NCBI GenBank assembly: GCA_017407375.1
Contig: JAFQWT010000096.1
Location: 1-12,636, forward strand
Direction of reading: 5' to 3'
Length of the DNA: 12,636 nucleotides
Source of the DNA: Clostridia bacterium
GTDB lineage: Bacteria > Bacillota > Clostridia > Oscillospirales > CAG-272
Shown here: piece by piece, positions 1-6,345 of the stretch
Layout of the letters: each line of letters begins with the position of its first letter
Numbering within the stretch: position 1 is the first letter of the stretch
Made by a program: the position numbers and the translations under genes
Notes under the pieces: generated by a model
Databases searched by the model: none
Told to the model about the DNA's origin: nothing
What the model saw: only the letters and a program-made list of their open reading frames with translations

Positions 1-1336
1 CCACGGTGAGCAGCAGGATCGCCCCGCAAACGGCAAGGATCGCCGAGGGCGGCACGCTTCGGAGGGCGGAGGCGGCCCGCGCCGAAAGCAGAAGGACGAC
101 AAAGATAAAGAGGAAGCTATAGCGGTAATTCAGCCAGTTGGGGGCCTGTCCTCCGTGCCACAGCACATCAAAGGTATTGATGTACATAGAAAGGAACAAA
201 AGGAACAAAAGCGCACCCGAGGCGATCTTTTCCCTTGAGGGAATCTTGCCCGCAATGAAGTAAAGGGGAAGCAGGATGAGCGACAAAACGCCGGAATAGA
301 CCCACGGAAGCCCCTCGGGACGGACGGTATCGTAGGCGCCGGGGAAGAGCTTGGCAATAAAATCAATAATGTCAAACTTCGTACGGAAGGTAAAGTCGCC
401 CGTTGAGAAATCGGTCTTACCAAAGGTAAGGGAATAGTAGGCGGGCAAAAGAAGGAGGGCGGCAATGGCCAGGGCAATGACGGTAAAGACGCCGACGCGG
501 AGAAGGGAAGCGAGGAAATGATGCTTTTCCCCACGGGGGTTCCGTTCCTCACTTGCGCTTGCGAGGAAATAGTAGAAGAAGTACATCGCAGTGAAGATGC
601 AGATCATGTACCCGATGTAATAGTTGGCCAAAAGGGTAACGGCCAGCGTGACGGTGTAAAGGATCGGCTTTTTGTACTTGATCAGTCGCTCAAGCCCCAG
701 CATCAAAAGAGGCAGGAGCATCAACCCGTCGATCCACATGGTGTTGTGCTGCATCACCACCACGTAGGACGAGAGGGCATAAAGCACCGAAAGCCCGACG
801 GTCAGGGTCTTTGGGGGGCGGCGCGAGTAATGAAGAAAGGCGCCGAAGTTTAGGCCGGCCAGCCCCCCCTTCAGGACGAACATCACAAGGAGGGCCTCAA
901 GAATGTTCCCCTCGGGGAAGAGCGCCACAAGGAAGGAAAGGGGAGAGGCAAGGTAGTAGGTGTAGATCCCCAAGAATTCCCCGCCAAGGGAGCGGGAGAA
1001 GGAATACAGGATGCTGCCGTCCCCGTGCAAAAGGGCGCGCAGACCGGCAAAGAACTGGACGTACTGTCCGTTCAGGTCCAGCACAAGGACCGAGCTTTCA
1101 CCAAAGGGGTGCACGCCAATGGCCACGTATGTCAAAAGAAGAATGGCGGCAGAGAGGAAAAAGCTCCAGATGAGAAAGGAGCCGTCGTGCCGTGCAAGGG
1201 CGGCATCCAGGCGGTCAAAGAGCCCCGGCTTTTTCGGCGGCCGCTCCTCGGTGCCCTTCTTTTTACTGAACACCCGGCCAACGGCAGAAAACGCCTTGGC
1301 AAAGAAATCCTCTATCCTTGTGAGAAACGCGCGCAT
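1..1336 (-). CDS. YfhO-family multi-pass membrane protein (5' part; continues past left edge)
   Basis: An open frame of 445 codons runs from ATG 1336-1334 to the left edge with no stop, so the C-terminal part is missing. AAAGGAG lies just upstream of the ATG. The protein has a basic N-terminal cytoplasmic stretch of about 50 residues (KKK and PPKKP patches), a first membrane helix at about residues 54-74, and then alternating loops and many helices. Family-like marks are VLDLNGQYVQFF (about 85-96), LKGGLAGLNFG, NTMWIDGLMLLPLLMLGLE and PNWLNYRYSF. YfhO proteins are large GT-C-like membrane proteins of the Bacillota, usually around 850-900 residues. The Bacillus and Listeria members are linked to glycosylation of lipoteichoic acid, so a role in decorating cell-surface polymers is a family-based inference. 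It is transcribed divergently from ruvC. Family assignment is fairly firm; the substrate is unknown. Confidence 0.85.
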   Translation of the reverse strand, partial: MRAFLTRIEDFFAKAFSAVGRVFSKKKGTEERPPKKPGLFDRLDAALARHDGSFLIWSFFLSAAILLLTYVAIGVHPFGESSVLVLDLNGQYVQFFAGLRALLHGDGSILYSFSRSLGGEFLGIYTYYLASPLSFLVALFPEGNILEALLVMFVLKGGLAGLNFGAFLHYSRRPPKTLTVGLSVLYALSSYVVVMQHNTMWIDGLMLLPLLMLGLERLIKYKKPILYTVTLAVTLLANYYIGYMICIFTAMYFFYYFLASASEERNPRGEKHHFLASLLRVGVFTVIALAIAALLLLPAYYSLTFGKTDFSTGDFTFRTKFDIIDFIAKLFPGAYDTVRPEGLPWVYSGVLSLILLPLYFIAGKIPSREKIASGALLFLLFLSMYINTFDVLWHGGQAPNWLNYRYSFLFIFVVLLLSARAASALRSVPPSAILAVCGAILLLTV

Positions 1337-1373
1337 AGCGGTCTCCTTTCAAAAATGTACAATAATATATGTT

Positions 1374-1403
1374 AGTATAGCATAATTATAGGTGGAAAGT
1401 AAA
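1374..1403 (-). promoter_or_regulatory. Sigma-A-type promoter for the YfhO-family gene
   Basis: Read on the minus strand, TTTACT (1403-1398) is followed after 18 bases by TATACT (1379-1374), preceded by TGC as an extended -10. It lies about 40 bases upstream of the ATG in an AT-rich stretch between divergent genes. A second TATAAT a few bases upstream on the same strand is an alternative -10. Confidence 0.55.
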
Positions 1404-1441
1404 GATTTTAACGGATTTTTTTACAAATATTGAAAATTATT

Positions 1442-1469
1442 TTGACTTTCAAGGAAAAAATGGTATAAT
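1442..1469 (+). promoter_or_regulatory. Sigma-A-type promoter of the ruvC-truA operon
   Basis: TTGACT (1442-1447) and a perfect TATAAT (1464-1469) are separated by 16 bases, with TG at 1461-1462 giving an extended -10. It sits 32 bases upstream of the ruvC ATG and is the only strong promoter visible before the six-gene operon. Confidence 0.75.
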
Positions 1470-1501
1470 GAAAGCAGTATAAGGAAAGGAGTGCTCGGAA
1501 A

Positions 1502-1999
1502 ATGCGGATACTTGGCATTGATCCCGGCCTTGCCATTGTCGGCTGGGGCGTGATAGAAAAGCGCGGCTTCCACTGTATTCCCGTGGCGTGCGGTGCCATC
1601 CGCACCCCCGCCCATACCAAGACCGAGGACCGTCTCCTTTCCATTCTCAACGATATGAAAGCGCTCATTGAGAAGTATAAGCCCGACGAAATGGCCGTGG
1701 AGGAGCTGTTCTTCACCAACAACATCACCACGGGCATCGCGGTGGCGGAGGCGCGCGGTGTCATCCTTGCCGCGGCGGCAGGGCATGGGCTGCCCATCAG
1801 CGAATATACGCCCCCCCAGGTCAAACAGGCCGTGGTCGGCTACGGTAAGGCGGACAAGCGCCAGGTCATTGAAATGGTGACGGCACTCCTCAAGCTCCCC
1901 GCACCCCCAAAGCCCGACGATACGGCCGACGCCCTGGCCATTGCGTATTGCCACGCCCAGTGCCTTGGCTCACGCATGGCGCCTTATTTTAATCAGTAA
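1502..1999 (+). CDS. ruvC: Holliday junction endonuclease RuvC
   Basis: RuvC cleaves four-way DNA junctions during recombination and repair, together with the RuvAB branch-migration motor. The 165-residue length is normal. The RNase H-like fold is marked by GIDPG with catalytic Asp7, AVEELFF with Glu67, and PDDTADALA with Asp140 and Asp143, which completes the expected acidic tetrad. The segment TNNITTGIAVAEARGVILAA is typical of the family. The start is set by AAAGGAG at 1485-1491, ten bases before the ATG, and by the N-terminal MRILGIDPG. It is the first gene of the operon. No ruvA or ruvB follows; the next gene, 15 bases on, is a methyltransferase. Confidence 0.97.
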   Translation: MRILGIDPGLAIVGWGVIEKRGFHCIPVACGAIRTPAHTKTEDRLLSILNDMKALIEKYKPDEMAVEELFFTNNITTGIAVAEARGVILAAAAGHGLPISEYTPPQVKQAVVGYGKADKRQVIEMVTALLKLPAPPKPDDTADALAIAYCHAQCLGSRMAPYFNQ

Positions 2000-2014
2000 A
2001 AGAGAGAAGATAGT

Positions 2015-2875
2015 ATGTGGATCAGCGATCAATGGAAGGACTATGAGCTTTTGGATACCTCGGACGGGGAGCGCCTTGAGCGTTGGGGAAAGTACGTCCT
2101 CATCCGCCCCGACCCGCAGGTCATCTGGCACACCGAGCGGCCCCGCGCCCTTTGGGGGCGGGCGGACGCCGGCTATAAGCGCTCACGGAGTGGGGGCGGT
2201 GCCTGGAGTGAGAACACGCTTCCCGAAAAGTGGAGGATCTCGTACGGGCCCCTCACCTTCCGCATCCAACCCACGGGCTTTAAGCACACGGGGCTGTTTC
2301 CCGAGCAGGCCACCAACTGGGATTTCATGATGCGCCTGATCCGCGGTGCGGGGCGCCCCATCAAGGTACTGAACCTCTTTGCCTATACGGGCGGTGCCAC
2401 GGTGGCCGCCGCTTACGCGGGGGCCTCGGTCTGCCACGTGGATGCCTCCCGCGGTATGGTGGAGGCCGCCAAGGAGAACGCCGCGCTTTCCCACCTTGCC
2501 GAGGCACCGATCCGCTATATCGTTGACGACTGCAAGAAGTTTGTCGAGCGTGAGATCCGCCGCGGCAACCGCTATGACGGTATCGTTATGGACCCTCCCT
2601 CGTACGGCCGCGGTCCCGGCGGCGAGGTATGGAAGATCGAGGAGAACATTGATTCCCTCATCTCGCTCGTTGCAGGCGTGCTTTCGGATACCCCCCTCTT
2701 TTTCCTATTGAATTCCTACACGACGGGGCTTTCGGTCTCGGCGATGAAGTATATGACAGAGCTGCACATTGGTTCGCGCTTTGGCGGCACCTCGGAGGCG
2801 GAGGAGTTAGGGCTCCCCGTTACCAGTACGGGCGGCGCCTTGCCGTGCGGTGGCAGTGTGCGCCACGTGTTTTGA
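2015..2875 (+). CDS. Class I SAM-dependent rRNA methyltransferase (RlmI/COG1092-like, no PUA domain)
   Basis: The 286-residue protein is a Rossmann-fold methyltransferase. A substrate-side N-terminal region (about 1-110) contains FKHTGLFPEQATNWDFM. The SAM-binding motif LNLFAYTGGATVAAA is at about 119-133, with acidic Asp143 at the end of the second strand (CHVDAS). The catalytic loop VMDPPSYGRGPGGEVWKIE has its Asp at 192, and the C-terminus ends in LPCGGSVRHVF. DPPSYGRGP-G-E is typical of the subgroup related to the 23S rRNA cytosine methyltransferase RlmI, but the N-terminal PUA domain of RlmI is absent. The exact methylated base cannot be predicted. It follows ruvC by 15 bases with only a weak purine-rich ribosome site, so translational coupling to ruvC is likely. 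The stop codon lies within the ribosome site of ecfA1. Confidence 0.85.
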   Translation: MWISDQWKDYELLDTSDGERLERWGKYVLIRPDPQVIWHTERPRALWGRADAGYKRSRSGGGAWSENTLPEKWRISYGPLTFRIQPTGFKHTGLFPEQATNWDFMMRLIRGAGRPIKVLNLFAYTGGATVAAAYAGASVCHVDASRGMVEAAKENAALSHLAEAPIRYIVDDCKKFVEREIRRGNRYDGIVMDPPSYGRGPGGEVWKIEENIDSLISLVAGVLSDTPLFFLLNSYTTGLSVSAMKYMTELHIGSRFGGTSEAEELGLPVTSTGGALPCGGSVRHVF

Positions 2876-2883
2876 GGTGACCT

Positions 2884-3775
2884 ATGAGTGATTTTATCCG
2901 CACCGAGCACCTCTCCTTCAGCTATGATGACGGGGAGGGGGCAACGCCCATCCCCGCCCTTTCTGATGTAAACGTTACTATACAGAAAGGCGAGTACGTG
3001 GCGGTTTTAGGGCATAATGGGTCGGGGAAATCGACCTTTGCCAAGCTTTTGAATCTCATTCTTCTTCCCACAGAGGGCAAGCTCTTTATCGACGGGACCG
3101 AGGTCGGCCCCGAGGGGGTAGCCGTCCCTCCGGAGCTTGAGGAGGATGCGACCTTTGCCATCCGCAAAAGGATCGGCATGGTCTTTCAAAATCCCGACAA
3201 CCAGCTGGTGGCTACCATGGTGGAGGAGGACGTTGCCTTCGGCCCCGAGAATCTCGGGATCCCCCAGGCGGAGATCCGCGTTCGCGTGGATGAGGCGCTG
3301 GCGGCCGTTGGTATGGAGGCCTACAAGGAAACGGCGCCCCACCGCCTGTCCGGTGGGCAGAAGCAGCGCGTGGCCGTGGCGGGAGTGATCGCCATGAAGC
3401 CCGACTGCATCGTGTTTGACGAGTCCACGGCGATGCTGGACCCCTCGGGGCGGCGTGAGGTCGTTCTGACGATGGAAAAGCTGAACCGCGAGGAGGGGAT
3501 CACCATCCTCCATATCACGCACTATATGGAGGAGGCCGCCAAGGCCGACCGCGTGATCGTCATCAATGACGGCTCGATCCTTTTGGACGGCACACCCGCC
3601 GAGGTCTTCCAACCACGTGGAGGAGCTGCGCCGCGTGGGGCTTGACGTGCCGCAGGGAACGGCGCTGCTTTACGAGCTGACCCGTGAGGGGCTTGCTCTC
3701 CCCGCGGGGCTGACGGACGTTTCCGACTGTGCGGCGGCTCTCCTTTCGCTTTTCGGGGAGGTGCGCGATGAGTAA
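2884..3775 (+). CDS. ecfA1: ECF transporter ATPase EcfA1, with a one-base frameshift near the 3' end
   Basis: One of two ATPases that energise ECF-type vitamin or metal importers. The N-terminal ATPase is intact: Walker A GHNGSGKST (43-51), Q-loop FQNPDNQLV (Gln102), signature LSGGQKQR (155-162), Walker B IVFDESTAMLDP (about 176-187) and switch His213. FDESTAMLDP is characteristic of EcfA1. As read, the frame leaves the expected protein after codon 242 (TTC 3607-3609) and stops at 3645, giving 253 residues with a foreign tail. Skipping one C at 3609-3610 gives NHVEELRRVGLDVPQ and continues to TAA 3773-3775, a normal product of about 296 residues. That tail resembles the C-terminal domain of EcfA2 next door, and its stop overlaps the ecfA2 start by 8 bases, so the ancestral gene clearly ended at 3775. 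Either the copy is mutated or one base is miscalled. AGGTGA precedes the ATG. Confidence 0.88.
3607..3614 (+). other. Frameshift site in ecfA1
   Basis: The bases TTCCAACC are read TTC CAA CC. in the open frame. Removing one C gives TTC AAC C.., which restores the conserved C-terminal domain. The site has no obvious slippery heptamer and no CUU-stop arrangement of the prfB type, so programmed shifting is less likely than an indel or a base-calling error. Confidence 0.8.
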
Positions 3776-4634
3776 CGTGTTAGAGCTTTGCGGAGTTTCT
3801 TACGAATACAGCCCCAAGACCCCCTTTGCCACGGCCGCCCTGAGGGGTGTGGACCTTGCCTTCCGTGAGGGGGGCATTACGGGCGTTATCGGCCATACGG
3901 GGTCGGGGAAATCCACCCTTGTTCAGATGCTGAACGGCCTTCTCCGTCCGACCGAAGGGCGTGTCCTTCTCCGTGGGCGGGATATCTGGGAAAAGCCGAA
4001 GGAGATCACGGGCGTGCGCTTCCGTGTGGGGCTTGTGATGCAGTACCCCGAGCATCAGCTCTTTGATGCCACCGTCAGTGCGGACATTGGCTTTGGCCCG
4101 CGAAATATGGGGCTTTCCCCCGAGGAGATCGAGGCGCGCGTCCGGGAGGCGGCGGCCTTTGTCGGCATTGGGGAGGAGCTGTTTGAGAAGTCGCCCTTTG
4201 ACCTTTCGGGCGGTCAGCGCCGCCGCGTTGCCATTGCGGGCGTGATCGCGATGCGGCCCGAGGTCCTGATCTTAGATGAGCCGTCGGCGGGGCTTGACCC
4301 CCGCGGCCGCCGTGAGATTTTGACGGGGCTTTGGGAATACGGTAAAAAAAGCGGAACGACGGTGATCCTTGTCAGCCACAGCATGGAGGACATGGCGCAT
4401 TACTGCGATGACGTTGTGGTGATGAACAACGGCAGCGTGTACATGACGGGCTCGGTCTCCGAGGTGTTCTCCCGCGCGGAGGAGCTGGAGGCCATCGGCC
4501 TTGACGTGCCTGAGGTCGCCAAGATCGCCGCGCGTCTGCGCCGCCGCGGGATCCCGCTTTCGGGGGATCTTTACACCGTGGAGAGCGTAAAGGAGGCACT
4601 TCTCCGTGCCCTACGAGGGGAGGCAGAGTCATGA
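3768..4634 (+). CDS. ecfA2: ECF transporter ATPase EcfA2
   Basis: The second ATPase of the ECF module, 288 residues. Walker A is GHTGSGKST, the Q-loop segment is MQYPEHQLFDATV, the signature is LSGGQRRR, Walker B is VLILDEPSAGLDP, and the switch histidine is in VSHSMEDM. The pairing of LDEPSAGLDP here with DESTAMLDP in the upstream gene is the usual A2/A1 difference. The start at 3768 is chosen because GGGGAGG (3755-3761) sits six bases before it and MSNVLELCGVSYEY fits the family N-terminus; an in-frame extension back to 3729 is possible but lacks this support. The ATG overlaps the restored ecfA1 stop by 8 bases and its own stop overlaps ecfT by 4, which suggests coupled translation of a fixed-ratio complex. 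Confidence 0.95.
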   Translation: MSNVLELCGVSYEYSPKTPFATAALRGVDLAFREGGITGVIGHTGSGKSTLVQMLNGLLRPTEGRVLLRGRDIWEKPKEITGVRFRVGLVMQYPEHQLFDATVSADIGFGPRNMGLSPEEIEARVREAAAFVGIGEELFEKSPFDLSGGQRRRVAIAGVIAMRPEVLILDEPSAGLDPRGRREILTGLWEYGKKSGTTVILVSHSMEDMAHYCDDVVVMNNGSVYMTGSVSEVFSRAEELEAIGLDVPEVAKIAARLRRRGIPLSGDLYTVESVKEALLRALRGEAES

Positions 4635-5482
4635 GAGACGTTACGCTTGGCCAGTATTTCCACGCAAGCTCGCTCCTTCACCGTCTTGACCCCCGCATCA
4701 AGATCCTTTCGGCCATTCTTCTGATCGTGGGGCTCTTTTCTGCGACAAGTCTTTGGTGCTACGCCTTTCTCACCGCGCTTGTCCTCTTGCTGGCGGCTAT
4801 CAGCGGGATCCCCCTACGCATGATCCTGAAAAGCGTCCGCCCCTTGTGCTTTGTGCTTGTCTTTACCTCGCTCATCGCGGCGTTTATGACCAAGGGGGAC
4901 GGCGATCCCTTCTTTTCCTTCCTGCTCTTTTCCCGCCTCAGGATCGAGATGTATCCCGAGGGGCTGATCCGTGCGGCCCTCCTTTCCCTGCGTATTCTGC
5001 TGCTGGTGATAGCCACGGGGCTGTTCCTCACCTACACCACAACGCCGACGAGCCTCACCGATGCCCTGGAGCGCCTTTTGCATCCCCTCACCTATCTTAA
5101 GATCCCCGTCTATGATTTTGCAATGATGATGACGATCGCCCTCCGCTTCGTACCTACGCTGATGGAGGAGACCGACCGCATCATGTGCGCCCAGAAGGCC
5201 CGCGGTGCCGATTTTTCCTCGGGCTCCCTCTTCCGCCGCATCCGTGCCCTCGTGCCGATCATCATCCCCCTCTTTGTTTCCTCCTTCCGCCGTGCGGTCG
5301 AGCTTGCCACGGCCATGGAATGCCGCTGCTATCGCGGCGGTGCGGGCAGGACCCGCCTGCGGACCATGCGTTGCCGCCCTGCCGACTGGCTCTTCCTTGC
5401 CGTGGCCGCCGTGTGCCTTGCCGCCGTTTTCGTCGGTAATGCCTACCTGCCCGAGCCGTCCTTTATGCGAGGCGTTCTATGA
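4631..5482 (+). CDS. ecfT: ECF transporter transmembrane coupling protein EcfT
   Basis: The 283-residue membrane scaffold links the two ATPases to a substrate-binding S component. The N-terminus FHASSLLHRLDPRIKIL is the family's conserved entry, followed by hydrophobic helices at about 24-42, 44-60, 70-86 and 115-135 and a last one near 255-272. The cytoplasmic coupling motifs are in CAQKARGADF and AMECRCYRGG. The second usually reads A-R-G; here it is C-R-C, keeping the central Arg. ATGA overlaps join it to ecfA2 (4631-4634) and to truA (5479-5482). GGGGAGG precedes the start. No S-component gene lies in the window, so this is the shared (group II) type of module, and its substrates must be set by unlinked S components. 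Confidence 0.93.
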   Translation: MRDVTLGQYFHASSLLHRLDPRIKILSAILLIVGLFSATSLWCYAFLTALVLLLAAISGIPLRMILKSVRPLCFVLVFTSLIAAFMTKGDGDPFFSFLLFSRLRIEMYPEGLIRAALLSLRILLLVIATGLFLTYTTTPTSLTDALERLLHPLTYLKIPVYDFAMMMTIALRFVPTLMEETDRIMCAQKARGADFSSGSLFRRIRALVPIIIPLFVSSFRRAVELATAMECRCYRGGAGRTRLRTMRCRPADWLFLAVAAVCLAAVFVGNAYLPEPSFMRGVL

Positions 5483-6258
5483 AATATTTGCTTCGCATTC
5501 GCTACGTAGGCACCGATTTTTTCGGCTTTCAGGTGCAAAGGACGGGGCGCACCGTTCAGGGGGAGCTTCATGCCGCGGCGGAAAAGCTGTTTGGCTGCCC
5601 CTGCCTTATCACGGGCTGCAGCCGCACCGATAGCGGTGTCCATGCCGAGGAATTCTATCTGACGCTGGAGCCCACCCTGCCGTCGGCCGCCGCCATCCCG
5701 CCGAGGGCGCTTCCCGCGGCCATGCTCCCGTATCTCCCCCACGACCTTGGCATCACCCTGTCTCTCAAGGCCCCCGAGGGCTTTCACCCCCGCTACGATG
5801 CCCTTGGCAAGGAGTATCGCTATCTTATGCGCTTCGGCTACCCGCCCGACCCCTTTTTCACCGCACGCGCCTGGCAGATGCCGTATCGCCTCACCGAGGA
5901 GGGCTTTGCCCGCATGCGCCGCGCCGCCGCTTACTTTATCGGCACGCACGATTTCACCTCGTGCATGTGCACGGAGTCTGAGATCGAGGACCGTGTCCGC
6001 ACCATTACGGCCCTTGACCTTACGCAAGAGGGGGCGCTTGTCACGCTTTCGGTAACGGGTAACGGCTTCCTTTACAACATGGTGCGCATCATCACGGGGA
6101 CGCTCTTTGAGGTCGGCGTCGGTCGGCGCGAGGCCGATTCGATCCCCGCGATCCTTGCCGCCCGCGACCGTACAGCGGCGGGCATGACCGCCCCTCCCGA
6201 CGGGCTCTATCTCCATCGCGTTTTTTATTCTCAAAATTTTGGCAGCGTCACCGAGTGA
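5479..6258 (+). CDS. truA: tRNA pseudouridine(38-40) synthase TruA
   Basis: TruA isomerises uridines 38-40 in the anticodon arm of tRNAs. The 259-residue protein has the family N-terminus YVGTDFFGFQVQ, the catalytic loop CSRTDSGVHA with nucleophile Asp51, the segment FHPRYDALGKEYRYL, and the C-terminal GNGFLYNMVRIITGTLFEVG that closes the active site. The start overlaps the ecfT stop as ATGA, with GAGG a few bases before. Placement directly after ecfT is a long-standing arrangement in Bacillota. The usual next genes, rplM and rpsI, are absent; a stem-loop and a penicillin-binding protein follow instead. Confidence 0.97.
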   Translation: MKYLLRIRYVGTDFFGFQVQRTGRTVQGELHAAAEKLFGCPCLITGCSRTDSGVHAEEFYLTLEPTLPSAAAIPPRALPAAMLPYLPHDLGITLSLKAPEGFHPRYDALGKEYRYLMRFGYPPDPFFTARAWQMPYRLTEEGFARMRRAAAYFIGTHDFTSCMCTESEIEDRVRTITALDLTQEGALVTLSVTGNGFLYNMVRIITGTLFEVGVGRREADSIPAILAARDRTAAGMTAPPDGLYLHRVFYSQNFGSVTE

Positions 6259-6276
6259 CGGAGAAGGCCAAAAAAG

Positions 6277-6303
6277 CGCATACTGTATGTGATATCGTAT
6301 GCG
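6277..6303. repeat. Inverted repeat CGCATAC-13-GTATGCG in the truA-PBP gap
   Basis: CGCATAC (6277-6283) and GTATGCG (6297-6303) are perfect seven-base inverted repeats. The first arm is also part of a tighter dyad, CATAC-T-GTATG (6279-6289). It could be a protein-binding site or an RNA hairpin in front of the terminator-like stem. It matches no operator I recognise. Confidence 0.4.
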
Positions 6304-6309
6304 AGGTAC

Positions 6310-6339
6310 AAGCGCGGCCGCGTTGCGGTCGCGCTTTTT
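6310..6339 (+). terminator. Probable Rho-independent terminator after truA
   Basis: A 12-bp stem (6310-6321 with 6325-6336) has one G-U pair and a GTT loop, and runs into TTTTT (6335-6339). It lies 51 bases past the truA stop and would end the ruvC-truA operon. Unusually, it finishes only six bases before the start codon of the next gene, so it may instead act as an attenuator or an mRNA structure controlling that gene. Confidence 0.65.
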
Positions 6340-6345
6340 GATAGA

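Noticed and set aside
518..1385. Several plus-strand open frames across the left edge.
   Set aside because: They lie opposite the continuous YfhO-family reading frame, which shows membrane helices and family motifs without a stop.
3607..3645. Programmed +1 frameshift in ecfA1 as the main explanation.
   Set aside because: No slippery codon, in-frame stop at the shift point or stimulatory Shine-Dalgarno-like element at the right distance is evident; an indel or base-calling error is simpler.
5443..6234. Long minus-strand open frame opposite truA.
   Set aside because: A shadow of truA caused by GC-rich third positions; no ribosome site and low-complexity Gly/Arg/Lys-rich translation.
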